Source: Bacteroidales bacterium UBA6428 (GTDB taxonomy: Bacteria > Bacteroidota > Bacteroidia > Bacteroidales > UBA932). Taken from it: a stretch of DNA of 50,486 nt. Both the position numbers and the translations under genes were made by a program. Below are positions 32,192-40,142 of the stretch, piece by piece. Positions within the stretch are counted from its first letter, which is position 1. Each line of letters opens with the position of its first letter. Under the pieces are notes generated by a model. The model was not told the DNA's origin. It worked only from the letters and a program-made list of their open reading frames with translations, and did not search any database. The stretch covers positions 1 through 50,486 of the forward strand of contig DJOW01000079.1 of the NCBI GenBank assembly GCA_002437305.1, read 5' to 3'.

Positions 32192-33241
32192 TCACCTCCA
32201 GACTCCATTGTGGCAGATTTTGGCCGCCTCTTTGTCCGGCAGACAGTTCATGGCGAAGAAAGGAACCGACATCACGATCTGTGACGCCAATCTTGTTGAA
32301 TCATCCATGATTTCACGTTCCCAGCGGATCAAGGAGACCGCACTGGAGAATCCAGCGTAGGCATAGACCCCTTTCAAGCTTGAGATCTCATTGACGGGAG
32401 CCTGCTTTAAACAGACGATAGCCTTGACCGGAACGCGCACATTGCGGTAGCAGGGAGTCTTTCCGCTCCACGGAGTACCGTAGACAAAAAGCCTTCCGTC
32501 CTCAAGACGGACCACAGGATTGTCATCGTTGACCAATTCAGCCCCTGGGATATTCTCAAGCCAAAGGCGGCTGTGCGTACTTTTTCCGGTACCGCTGGAG
32601 CCAAGGAACATAACAGCCTCATTGTCCACAGCCACAACAGACGAATGCATCAGCAAGGCGGAGTATTTGGGAGAATTGTACGAGAACATCATGCGGGCAA
32701 GCATGTCAAGCATGAAAGCGACCTTATAGAAAGGCATTCCGGGCACCGGATAGTAATCACCGCGAGAATGGTCACAGGAGACCAACAGGGCACCGAGCGA
32801 AGGGCTGGCCTTCGAGCTGATCCCAAACCAAGTCCCCTCCGGGCGTCTCACTACTCTGAAATACGGTTCCGCTTCCCTGACATCCATTAGAAGGCCCTCG
32901 TTGGAGCCCAAATCAACAAGGGGCTCCGACGAAGCGTGAATCGTCAGACGGAAAACATCCGGCTCCTCACCGCGGGTCAAGAATGGATCAATCGCAGAAA
33001 GATCGAGCATGTTTGCATCCCAGTCCGGCGCAAGATCGCCCCGCCCCTGCACAAATGTCCTATAAGGGACTTTGTCCCCCGCCCTGACAGGGAGCACAGG
33101 AATGGCCGTCTTGCCCGATGCAGCATCAGCTATGCGCCCCAAGACCTGATCCGAGTACCGCATAGGGCTCCACGGTGACTCGAACTCCATACTGAAAGGC
33201 AATCCTCCGACGCGGTAATGCCTGATGACCGATGATTGCAT
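32192..33241 (-). CDS. HPr-kinase-like P-loop protein
   Basis: The 349-residue protein has an unassigned N-terminal half and a C-terminal domain like HPr kinase/phosphorylase. The marks are M-H-S-S at 199-202, Walker A G-S-S-G-T-G-K-S-T at 214-222 and L-V-N-D-D-N-P at 236-242. The domain is also mistaken for PEP carboxykinase in annotations. Relatives in lasso-peptide clusters phosphorylate the C-terminal serine of the precursor. No PTS HPr gene is nearby. It begins 1 bp after the PqqD-like gene, so the two are translationally coupled, which supports a peptide-modification role over carbon regulation. Confidence 0.78.
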   Translation of the reverse strand: MQSSVIRHYRVGGLPFSMEFESPWSPMRYSDQVLGRIADAASGKTAIPVLPVRAGDKVPYRTFVQGRGDLAPDWDANMLDLSAIDPFLTRGEEPDVFRLTIHASSEPLVDLGSNEGLLMDVREAEPYFRVVRRPEGTWFGISSKASPSLGALLVSCDHSRGDYYPVPGMPFYKVAFMLDMLARMMFSYNSPKYSALLMHSSVVAVDNEAVMFLGSSGTGKSTHSRLWLENIPGAELVNDDNPVVRLEDGRLFVYGTPWSGKTPCYRNVRVPVKAIVCLKQAPVNEISSLKGVYAYAGFSSAVSLIRWEREIMDDSTRLASQIVMSVPFFAMNCLPDKEAAKICHNGVWR

Positions 33242-33242
33242 G

Positions 33243-33509
33243 TTACACGAAGACTCCACTGTCCCTCAACATTGAGCACATGGCTCCGACATCGGCGAGA
33301 GCCTTCTCCATGGACACATCATACTTGTCCAAAAGGAGCCTGGCGAGAGTCTCCTCCGTGAACTCCTCAGATCCCACCGATTCCAGCAAATAGGCCGCTG
33401 ATTCATTCAGTTTTATCAATTTGTTAAAATCAACATAGTCGCTCCCCTCACCGGAGAGCACCTTTTCGCCGCAAATATCACGAATTACAAAACCACTCTT
33501 TATTTTCAT
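33243..33509 (-). CDS. PqqD-family peptide-binding protein
   Basis: The 88-residue protein has the PqqD/RRE layout: three N-terminal beta strands (K-S-G-F-V-I-R-D-I and E-K-V-L-S-G near 4-20), then helices including L-N-E-S-A-A-Y-L-L-E near 34-43 and a C-terminal winged-helix part. PqqD proteins bind leader peptides of ribosomally made modified peptides and present them to tailoring enzymes. It is the first gene of the operon with the HPr-kinase-like and nucleotidyltransferase genes. ATG 33509 is chosen; GTG at 33512 is adjacent. No precursor peptide gene is visible beside it. Confidence 0.82.
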   Translation of the reverse strand: MKIKSGFVIRDICGEKVLSGEGSDYVDFNKLIKLNESAAYLLESVGSEEFTEETLARLLLDKYDVSMEKALADVGAMCSMLRDSGVFV

Positions 33510-33539
33510 CACATATTAGCTTTAGTTACTGTTTCCTGA

Positions 33540-33547
33540 CAAAGTTA
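33540..33547 (-). promoter_or_regulatory. -7 box of the PqqD-HPr kinase-nucleotidyltransferase operon
   Basis: TAACTTTG on the minus strand, a full match, 30 bp upstream of ATG 33509. It lies 14 bp from the divergent -7 box. Confidence 0.55.
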
Positions 33548-33561
33548 AAGTTTTTTTTTAA

Positions 33562-33569
33562 TACTTTTG
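33562..33569 (+). promoter_or_regulatory. -7 box of the S26-type peptidase gene
   Basis: TACTTTTG, a full match, 41 bp before ATG 33611. A run of nine T residues separates it from the divergent -7 box. Confidence 0.5.
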
Positions 33570-33610
33570 CATAGGTTCAAATTCACAACAGAACATTTTA
33601 AAGACTCAAG

Positions 33611-34111
33611 ATGGAAAAAATGACTGTAAACAACGATGCCTTCTTCGGGAACGTCATCGCCCTGCTGCATGACGGCAAGAAAGTGACGATTCCGGTGAAA
33701 GGTGTCAGCATGCTCCCTTTCATTGTCGGGGAGGTGGACACGGTCGTCCTTGAAGGCATCGAGGAAGCGACACCGGAAGGAATGCCGCGAAGAATGGCGC
33801 ATAAAGGCGACGCTGTCCTTTTCCGGGTCAACAATCATTTTCTGCTTCACAGGATCTTGGATTTTGACAAGGACGATGTGGCCATAATCCAAGGAGACGG
33901 CGTGCTCTGCTCCAAGGAGAGATGCGGGCGCGATGGCATTTTCGGGCGGGTCGTGTCAGTTCTGAAGAAAGGTAGCCGCGCCGTTGACGTGGACTCTAAC
34001 TGTTATCGGCTCAAGGTCAAGGCATGGCTGGCCGCCGCTCCTTTCCGCCGGATCCTTCTCGGCGCTTGGAGGCGTTTGTTCCTCAGGCGCGGGTCCCGGC
34101 AGGCGATTTGA
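33611..34111 (+). CDS. S24/S26-type signal peptidase-like protein
   Basis: The 166-residue protein has the S26 box V-K-G-V-S-M-L-P at 29-36 (Ser33 as nucleophile) and K-G-D-A-V-L-F-R near 65-72. L-L-H-R-I-L follows at 78-83, with His80 where bacterial enzymes have Lys. A Ser-His dyad is the SipW/archaeal type. There is no clear N-terminal membrane anchor, unusual for a signal peptidase. It is divergent from the PqqD operon across a shared 100-bp promoter region, and its 3' end overlaps the ABC transporter gene by 29 bp. It may cleave a leader peptide of the product handled by the neighbours. Confidence 0.75.
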   Translation: MEKMTVNNDAFFGNVIALLHDGKKVTIPVKGVSMLPFIVGEVDTVVLEGIEEATPEGMPRRMAHKGDAVLFRVNNHFLLHRILDFDKDDVAIIQGDGVLCSKERCGRDGIFGRVVSVLKKGSRAVDVDSNCYRLKVKAWLAAAPFRRILLGAWRRLFLRRGSRQAI

Positions 34112-35735
34112 TTCTGAGGACAGAGGTGCAAATCGAAGCTATCTCCTCCCTGTGTGTTATGACGATCATTGTCTTGTCCTTGGCCTGGGCAGACAATCTC
34201 TCAAGCAAGACCTTCTCCGTCTCGACATCCAACGAAGACGACGGCTCGTCAAGCAAAAGGATTCCTCCCGGACGGAGCAGTCCCCTGGCTATGGCGATCC
34301 TCTGAGCCTGACCCTCACTCAGGCCGACGCCTTGCTCCCCACACTTTGTGTCCAGGCCGGCAGGCAAGTCCATGACAAAATCCGCCGCCGCCACACGAAG
34401 CGCCCTGACACATTCCTCATCAGTCGCGCGCGGGTTTCCCATAAGCAGGTTATCGCGCACTGTCCCGCTGAACAACGTGTTGCCCTGTGGCACATAAGAC
34501 AAATTGCACCTTGTTGACGGTGAGGCCTTGGCTTCGATGCCGGCGCTGTCATAGAAAACGATCTCGCCACTGTCCGGAGAGACGAGCGCAAGGATAAGCC
34601 GCATCAGGGTGGTCTTGCCTACTCCCGTCTCACCAATCACAGCAGTCAGACTGCCGGGCGCAAAGTCATGGGAGAAGTCATTGAATATTCTCCTTCCGCC
34701 ACCTGGATAGGAATACGTCAGGTGATCGACGCGTATTCCAGCCCTGTCTCCAAGTCTGACCGGATTTCCTGACCGCTCTGACGGCGTGTCCGACAGCTCG
34801 GAAAGCCTTTCCGCCGCCGTGATCACCCTGATGAACGCCGGAATCTGACGGCTGAGCTCAATCATCGGGGTTTGGATCTGAGCCACGAGCTGCAGGAATG
34901 CCGTCATTGTGCCAAAGGTGACAGTTCCGCTCCTGATTCCGAAAATTCCCCAGAGGAACGCGACGGCGTAACCGGCGGAGAATCCCGCCTGAACCATAAG
35001 GCGCGAGAACAAAGCGAAATCAGTGTAGCTCATGACATCTCCCAGGAGCCCTGCCTGCTGCCTGCCAAGTTTTGAGACAGAATAAGGTGTGTACTCCAAG
35101 GAACGGAGCAGAAGCCGGTTTTGCAAACTTTCCTGGATGTGTTCCTGCACAGCACTCTCCCGGGCGCGGATCCCATGATTAAGCGTTCTCATCTTCCTCA
35201 CGTAGCTTTTGCTCAGAAGAAGAGCCAACGGCATTATGAAAAGCAGAACCAAGGTGAGCCGGACATCCATCCGTGACAGGACGTACAGGGCTCCAAGTAA
35301 CTGGAATGTGGTCAGCATCACAGCAGGGATTCCCCGGCAAAGGACATTGGAAACATTGGGAACATCATCGACCAGCCTATTGAGGACATCGCCTGAGTGA
35401 TGGGCGTCGCTCCCCTCCCACCGGCTCGTCATCAAGTGGTTGAAAAGGCCCTGGCGCAGGCCGTTGGCAAGACGTGCCTCCGTCTTGCGGCCAAGTCTAT
35501 CCGCCGCCACCGAAAGAAGCGGGCGCGCCGCCATGCAGGCCAACATCAATGCCACAAGTCCTCGGAGACTCCACTGCGCCTGCCCGGTGACACTGTCTAT
35601 GAGACCTTTGCAGACATAGATGAACAGCAGAGATACCGCCACACGGAGAACACCCAGAAGCCCCACACTTAAAATCTGCCACCGATGTCCCCTGGACGTT
35701 TCCCAGAGCCATGTTATGCATTCTTTTATCCGCAT
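34083..35735 (-). CDS. ABC transporter with fused membrane and ATPase domains
   Basis: The 550-residue half transporter has an ABC-transporter type 1 membrane domain (about six segments within 20-300) and an ATPase domain. Walker A is G-E-T-G-V-G-K-T-T near 367, the signature L-S-E-G-Q-A-Q-R is near 470, Walker B I-L-L-L-D-E-P-S near 490 and the switch I-T-H-R-E near 525. The signature has Glu for the usual second Gly. This architecture is typical of peptide and lipid exporters, including lasso-peptide exporters; it lacks a C39 peptidase domain. It is convergent with the S26-type gene. A -7-like TACATTTG lies at 35740-35747, only 4 bp before the ATG. Confidence 0.88.
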   Translation of the reverse strand: MRIKECITWLWETSRGHRWQILSVGLLGVLRVAVSLLFIYVCKGLIDSVTGQAQWSLRGLVALMLACMAARPLLSVAADRLGRKTEARLANGLRQGLFNHLMTSRWEGSDAHHSGDVLNRLVDDVPNVSNVLCRGIPAVMLTTFQLLGALYVLSRMDVRLTLVLLFIMPLALLLSKSYVRKMRTLNHGIRARESAVQEHIQESLQNRLLLRSLEYTPYSVSKLGRQQAGLLGDVMSYTDFALFSRLMVQAGFSAGYAVAFLWGIFGIRSGTVTFGTMTAFLQLVAQIQTPMIELSRQIPAFIRVITAAERLSELSDTPSERSGNPVRLGDRAGIRVDHLTYSYPGGGRRIFNDFSHDFAPGSLTAVIGETGVGKTTLMRLILALVSPDSGEIVFYDSAGIEAKASPSTRCNLSYVPQGNTLFSGTVRDNLLMGNPRATDEECVRALRVAAADFVMDLPAGLDTKCGEQGVGLSEGQAQRIAIARGLLRPGGILLLDEPSSSLDVETEKVLLERLSAQAKDKTMIVITHREEIASICTSVLRIKSPAGTRA

Positions 35736-35739
35736 TTTG

Positions 35740-35747
35740 CAAATGTA
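35740..35747 (-). promoter_or_regulatory. -7-like box abutting the ABC transporter start
   Basis: TACATTTG on the minus strand matches the consensus but lies 4 bp before the ATG, so a transcript from it would be leaderless. It may be chance. Confidence 0.3.
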
Positions 35748-35788
35748 ACATTTTTACCCGAAAGTCCAACGTGGGGGTCTTTAATGAA

Positions 35789-35825
35789 GAACCGGGTCCA
35801 GGCGTAAAGAGCCTGGACCCGGTTC
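35789..35825 (-). terminator. Strong hairpin after the malate dehydrogenase gene
   Basis: GAACCGGGTCCAGGC and GCCTGGACCCGGTTC form a perfect 15-bp stem with a 7-nt loop, 19 bp beyond the mdh stop. The minus strand after the stem is only moderately T-rich. It is the most stable hairpin in the window after the tRNA terminator. Confidence 0.65.
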
Positions 35826-35844
35826 ATCGACATTCAAAAAGAAT

Positions 35845-36837
35845 CTACAGATTGGCGTTGTCCTTAGCCCAATCCTTTACCTCCGGGATGATTCCGAGAG
35901 CGATGATCTCGTCACGCATCTTGCAGAGATGCTCGTAAGACTTCTGGAGATCCGCCATCTCGGCTTCCGTTCCCTTAGGCTCTGAGAAATGCACTCCGGT
36001 CGCATCGATGGTTGTAGGCATGGCCATCATGACATTCTTGAAACCGCACTTGTCACAATTGACATAGCAGCCGGCCGGCCATGTGAACGGAGTCCCGCCC
36101 ATGGCGCCCTCGATCATCTTGACGGCATGGTAGGCCGGGCTCTGGAACGATGAGCGTCCACGGAGCTTGATGATGAAGGATCCACCTTGAATGGTGTCAT
36201 GCTTGATCTGGGCCCAAAGCTCCTCGGAGATGTTGTAGTCCGACAGAGGTTTGCCGTCAACCATGGCCTCTGAGGCAAAAACAGCCATCTGCTCACCATG
36301 TCCGCCATAGGTGTGGCAGTTGGTCACCTTGCATTGCTGGACACCGCAAACCTTGGCGATCTGCTCCTGGAGACGGGTTGAGTCAAGAGCCGCGAGGGAT
36401 GTGAGCTGTCCAGGCTTGAGACCTGAGTGGATGAGAGCCGTAAGGGCAGTCACGTCGGCAGGGTTAAAGATAACAACAACATGCTTGACATCAGGGCAAT
36501 ACTCCTTGATGTAGTCACCGAACTGAGCGGCTATCCTGCAATTGCCCTTGAGAAGATCCTCACGGGTCATTCCTTCCTTACGAGGCGCGCCGCCTGAGGA
36601 GATGATGTACTTGGCGCCTGTGAAAGCCTCCTTAGGATCAGTAGTCCAGCTTACGTTCGCTCCCGGGAACGCGCAGTGGCACATCTCTTCAGCCACACCG
36701 TGAACGGCGGGCTCGATGATGTCATAAAGACAAACGTTAGGAGTAAGACCGAGCATGAAAGCGGTCTGAGCCATGTTTGAGCCAATCGCACCGCCGGCAC
36801 CGACGATGAGCAGCTTCTCATTTGTTAAAAATCCCAT
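35845..36837 (-). CDS. mdh: Malate dehydrogenase
   Basis: The 330-residue protein is a Bacteroidetes-type lactate/malate dehydrogenase family member. It has the NAD-binding V-G-A-G-G-A-I-G-S-N near 12-21, S-S-G-G-A-P-R-K near 80-87 with the substrate-binding Arg, N-P-A-D-V near 125, D-S-T-R-L near 152 and the catalytic His in T-N-C-H-T-Y-G-G-H-G near 173. The residues around 80-87 (A-P-R-K rather than Q-x-x-x) favour malate over lactate. It interconverts malate and oxaloacetate, feeding the reductive branch to fumarate and succinate. Single-gene transcript. Confidence 0.93.
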   Translation of the reverse strand: MGFLTNEKLLIVGAGGAIGSNMAQTAFMLGLTPNVCLYDIIEPAVHGVAEEMCHCAFPGANVSWTTDPKEAFTGAKYIISSGGAPRKEGMTREDLLKGNCRIAAQFGDYIKEYCPDVKHVVVIFNPADVTALTALIHSGLKPGQLTSLAALDSTRLQEQIAKVCGVQQCKVTNCHTYGGHGEQMAVFASEAMVDGKPLSDYNISEELWAQIKHDTIQGGSFIIKLRGRSSFQSPAYHAVKMIEGAMGGTPFTWPAGCYVNCDKCGFKNVMMAMPTTIDATGVHFSEPKGTEAEMADLQKSYEHLCKMRDEIIALGIIPEVKDWAKDNANL

Positions 36838-36882
36838 GATAGAATAATTTTATGTTAAAATCCAATGTTGTCAAAAGCAACG

Positions 36883-36890
36883 CAAAGATA
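36883..36890 (-). promoter_or_regulatory. -7 box of mdh
   Basis: TATCTTTG on the minus strand, a full match, 45 bp upstream of ATG 36837. No well-placed TTTG lies beyond it. Confidence 0.55.
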
Positions 36891-36930
36891 ACAAATTCCG
36901 CTGTATTTTCTTTCTAATTCAAAAAATCAT

Positions 36931-36938
36931 TATATTTG
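36931..36938 (+). promoter_or_regulatory. -7 box of the phosphopantetheinyl transferase transcript
   Basis: TATATTTG, a full match. Transcription would start near 36945, giving a leader of about 180 nt before the transferase gene that contains a 48-codon ORF. Confidence 0.5.
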
Positions 36939-36963
36939 CAACGGAAAAAGATCGAATGACAAC

Positions 36964-37110
36964 ATGGAACCTCCCAGTTCTATTCTGACAGACAGCAAAT
37001 CAAAGGCGGACCCCCGATCGGACGATCCGCTGTCGTGCGGCACATGTGAATATCCATCATTTATGCTCCGAACCAGACGGTGTCGGAGGTTTTGTCGTTT
37101 GTTCATCTGA
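36964..37110 (+). CDS. Possible 48-residue leader ORF
   Basis: This ATG frame starts about 20 nt after the predicted transcription start and ends with TGA 12 bp before the phosphopantetheinyl transferase gene. The product is polar at first and ends in a Cys/Arg-rich segment with C-G-T-C and R-R-C-R-R-F-C-R. I recognise no family. Its position suggests either a small protein translated with the next gene or an attenuating leader. It may also be a chance frame in a long leader. Confidence 0.35.
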   Translation: MEPPSSILTDSKSKADPRSDDPLSCGTCEYPSFMLRTRRCRRFCRLFI

Positions 37111-37122
37111 ACCCTTTAATCT

Positions 37123-37761
37123 ATGGCCTTATATTTAAAAAAAGAGTTGGAGGAATCCAGATCCCTGATAGGCGTCTGGCAAATAACAGAGACGGAGGAG
37201 CGGCTTAGGGAGCTAGCTTCCGTGCCGTCTGACGAAATGGAGGAAATCTCATTCATCAGCAACGAATCGCTCCGCAAACAGAAACTTGCCGTCAGGGCAC
37301 TCCTTTGCGAGCTGTTCGGCGAGAAGGTCTACCTAAGCCACCACGACAACGGCAAGCCCTATCTCGAGAACAGTGTCACCAACATAAGTATCACACACAC
37401 AGATAAGTACGTAGCCGTCATTCTCAACGACAACGAGGATGTCGGAATCGACATGGAGTCGCTGTCCCGGGACTTCTCCGCCGTTGAGCGCAAGGCTCTT
37501 TCGGAGGATGAGCTTGAAGACCTTGAGGAAGACAAAAGGAATGAGCAGCTGGCGATCTACTGGTGCGCCAAAGAAGCCATATTCAAAAGACTCTCCGCCT
37601 ACCGGGTGAACTTCGCCGAGCAGATAGAGGTCGAGCGTTTCCGTCCGAAAGGAGAGGGGGAGCTCGACGCCACATTCATCCACAAGGACGGTTACGAGGA
37701 GGAGTTCGAGCTTGAGTACATGACATTCGACAACCATGTCCTTGTCTGGGTCGTCGGTTAG
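37123..37761 (+). CDS. 4'-phosphopantetheinyl transferase superfamily protein
   Basis: The 212-residue protein has the Sfp-type motifs V-G-I-D-M-E at about 107-112 and W-C-A-K-E-A-I-F-K at about 147-155, which hold the Mg2+ and CoA. The preceding S-I-T-H-T-D-K-Y-V-A-V-I near 89-100 is also typical. It transfers phosphopantetheine from CoA to a carrier-protein serine. The length is close to the Sfp type rather than the short AcpS, so it may serve as the cell's general or a secondary transferase. No PKS/NRPS is nearby. Confidence 0.88.
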   Translation: MALYLKKELEESRSLIGVWQITETEERLRELASVPSDEMEEISFISNESLRKQKLAVRALLCELFGEKVYLSHHDNGKPYLENSVTNISITHTDKYVAVILNDNEDVGIDMESLSRDFSAVERKALSEDELEDLEEDKRNEQLAIYWCAKEAIFKRLSAYRVNFAEQIEVERFRPKGEGELDATFIHKDGYEEEFELEYMTFDNHVLVWVVG

Positions 37762-37825
37762 TCCGAGCCGCTATTTCCGGCCAAATGAATAGTATTTGTT
37801 CAACCAACATTAACCTACATTTACC

Positions 37826-38386
37826 ATGACAACGACAGTTTTTGTGCTGATCGCCCTTTTGGCGATGATTTTCCTCTACGTTTTCTTCACCCAGCGCCGG
37901 TTTGTCAGCCTTGAGGAGAAAATGAAAAACGCTTTCAGCCAGATCAATGTTCAGATGAAATCCCGCTGGGACGCGGTGACGAACCTGGTCGAGATGACCA
38001 AGCAGTACACCAAATACGAGCACGACACACTCGCGGACGTGGTCTCCAAACGCAACGTCAACGTCTCAAATCCTGACGAGATGGCCAAGAGCGAGGCTTC
38101 CTTGAGGTCAGTCGTAGGACGCCTTGATGTCGTGGCGGAACAGTACCCTCAACTTGGAGCCAACACTGTGTTCGTCAAGACTATGGGCGAGATCAAGGAC
38201 TACGAAGAGAAAGTACGCCTTGGCAGGATGGTCTATAACGACTGCGTAACCAAAATGAATATGATGGTACGCCAATGGCCTTCCTCTATGGTCGCCGCGA
38301 TGCTCCACTTCACAACTCATGACCTTCTTCCCGAGGATCCTTCGGTCGCCAACGCCCCTTCCGTTTCGGACATATTCAACAAGTAG
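37826..38386 (+). CDS. LemA family protein
   Basis: The 186-residue protein has an N-terminal membrane segment (about 3-20), then the LemA helical domain. Marks are F-V-S-L-E-E-K-M-K-N-A-F-S-Q-I-N-V-Q near 29-46, the conserved R-W-D-A-V-T-N-L-V-E near 50-59, and Y-N-D-C-V-T-K-M-N near 136. LemA proteins are membrane-anchored, helical and of unclear function. It is 4 bp before the DUF2207 gene, a conserved pairing, so the products likely act together in the envelope. Confidence 0.92.
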   Translation: MTTTVFVLIALLAMIFLYVFFTQRRFVSLEEKMKNAFSQINVQMKSRWDAVTNLVEMTKQYTKYEHDTLADVVSKRNVNVSNPDEMAKSEASLRSVVGRLDVVAEQYPQLGANTVFVKTMGEIKDYEEKVRLGRMVYNDCVTKMNMMVRQWPSSMVAAMLHFTTHDLLPEDPSVANAPSVSDIFNK

Positions 38387-38390
38387 GACA

Positions 38391-40058
38391 ATGAGGAGGC
38401 TTCAGGCATTTTTAATGGCCGTCGTCCTTTCGCTGATCGCTGTCCCGCTGAGTGCAGGCAGCGATGTCGACTCGTTGAGGATCAACGTGGAACTGCGGAA
38501 CGATGGTTCAGCTTTCATCACCGAGATGTGGCAGGTCAATGTCTCTGATGACATTTCCGAATGGTATCTCGTCGAGGACAACATGGGACGGATGACAATC
38601 AGCGACCTGCAAGTCAAAGATGAGACCGGCAATGAATATCTCAACGAAGGCGAATGGAACGTCAACCGAAGCCGTGCCCGCAAGGCAGGCCGGTGCGGGC
38701 TCGTCACAAAATCAGACGGCTATGAGATCTGCTGGGGTGTGGGAAGTCCCGGTTGGCATACCTACACCGTGCGTTACCTGCTTACGGGTCTGGTGAAAGG
38801 ACACGAGGACATGGACGGGTTCAACCACATGTTCGTCGCAAGGGACCTGGGGGCGTCCCCACAGTCTGTAACCCTGACAATCGGCAAGCCGGGAGCCGTG
38901 CTCACAAACAGCAACACAAAGGTCTGGGCTTTCGGGTTCCATGGAGAGATTCATGTTGAAAACGGAGTTGTGGTCGCCCGCGCCACCGAACCTTTCACAA
39001 GCGCAAACGCCATGATCGTGATGGTCGGTTTTGAAAAAGGGCTGTTCACTCCTTCCCTGTCAGAAAGCCGGACTTTCGGGCAGATCCGTGAGACAGCCAT
39101 GGAGGGAAGCGACTACCGCGAGCCTGGCGAAGACGAAGGGAATGACACACTGATAGGCATTGTCACCGTACTGGGAGTTATTCTGTCAGTTTTTGTCTGT
39201 GTCAGGTTCGTCAGCAAGACAATCAGGCGCAGAAGGGAACTTCTCGGAGGCCGGATGAAGGACGTGCCATGGTACAGGGACGCACCTTTGAATGGAGACT
39301 TGAAGAGATCCGGCAACATCCTGCTGGTTTTCTCCGGAAACACCATGAAGGTGCGCCGGAACCTGATCGCCGCCTACATCACCAGACTATTCTATCGGGG
39401 AGCCTTCGAGGTTGTTCCACAGCAAGGAAAGACAAAACCGTCAATGAAGATCAAGGATATCCAGATCGGGAACTCGGCGGACTCCTACTCCGATGCCGGA
39501 CTGGAAGCGGAAGTCTACGGGTTCATCAGGGAGGCGGCCGGCGAGGATGGTGTCCTTCAGGAGCGTGAGCTCAAACGCTGGGCTGATTCGCATGAAAATA
39601 GGCTCTATGATTGGGGACAGAGGGCTCTGAGCGGCGCGGAAACCTATTGGACGGTCAAGCCAGAGGAGGTGCGTCAGGTTTTTGGCCTGAGACGTTACCT
39701 TAAAGATTTCACCATGATAAAGGACAGGGGTGTCGTCGAGGTCAAACTTTGGAATGAATACCTGATCTTCGCCACCCTTTATGGAATCGCCGATCAGGTC
39801 ATGAAGGACTTCCGCAAGGTATGTCCTGAATATTTCTCCTTGTCATCGGAGGGCGGAATGCTTGACGACGACATGTCCACTCTTGTGATCTGGAACATGA
39901 TCAACATGACTTCCAGCAATTTCAACACCGCCGCGGCCACATACGAGACCTCTCGTGCCGATGGATCCGGATCGCCTTGGGGCGGGGGCGGAGGAATGGC
40001 CTCCTTGGGAGGCGGAGGAGGATTTTCCGGTGGAGGCTCCGGTGGAGGCGGCCGATGA
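38391..40058 (+). CDS. DUF2207 domain membrane protein
   Basis: The 555-residue protein has a signal peptide ending S-A-G (about residue 21). The extracytoplasmic N-terminal DUF2207 (PF09972) domain covers about 25-240, one membrane segment lies near 258-278, and a second soluble region with R-R-N-L-I-A-A-Y-I follows. It ends in a Gly/Ser tail with several G-G-G-G runs, the usual ending of this family. It follows lemA by 4 bp. Function is unknown; the pair is widely conserved. The longer frame upstream lies inside lemA. Confidence 0.88.
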   Translation: MRRLQAFLMAVVLSLIAVPLSAGSDVDSLRINVELRNDGSAFITEMWQVNVSDDISEWYLVEDNMGRMTISDLQVKDETGNEYLNEGEWNVNRSRARKAGRCGLVTKSDGYEICWGVGSPGWHTYTVRYLLTGLVKGHEDMDGFNHMFVARDLGASPQSVTLTIGKPGAVLTNSNTKVWAFGFHGEIHVENGVVVARATEPFTSANAMIVMVGFEKGLFTPSLSESRTFGQIRETAMEGSDYREPGEDEGNDTLIGIVTVLGVILSVFVCVRFVSKTIRRRRELLGGRMKDVPWYRDAPLNGDLKRSGNILLVFSGNTMKVRRNLIAAYITRLFYRGAFEVVPQQGKTKPSMKIKDIQIGNSADSYSDAGLEAEVYGFIREAAGEDGVLQERELKRWADSHENRLYDWGQRALSGAETYWTVKPEEVRQVFGLRRYLKDFTMIKDRGVVEVKLWNEYLIFATLYGIADQVMKDFRKVCPEYFSLSSEGGMLDDDMSTLVIWNMINMTSSNFNTAAATYETSRADGSGSPWGGGGGMASLGGGGGFSGGGSGGGGR

Positions 40059-40108
40059 GATGAGTCACGGCACAAGATTGGCACTATGGATATTCTTATA
40101 AAAATGCT

Positions 40109-40116
40109 TACTTTTG
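40109..40116 (+). promoter_or_regulatory. -7 box of the TPR-envC-tsaE operon
   Basis: TACTTTTG, a full match, 26 bp before ATG 40143. It rules out the upstream in-frame start at 40086. Confidence 0.5.
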
Positions 40117-40142
40117 TAAGACGTTGCCTGAATTATAAGAAT

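Noticed and set aside
32192..33241. Phosphoenolpyruvate carboxykinase or a PTS HPr kinase
   Set aside because: The P-loop domain resembles both, but the protein lacks the size and motifs of PEPCK. No PTS gene is near, and its coupling to a PqqD-like gene favours a peptide-kinase-like role.
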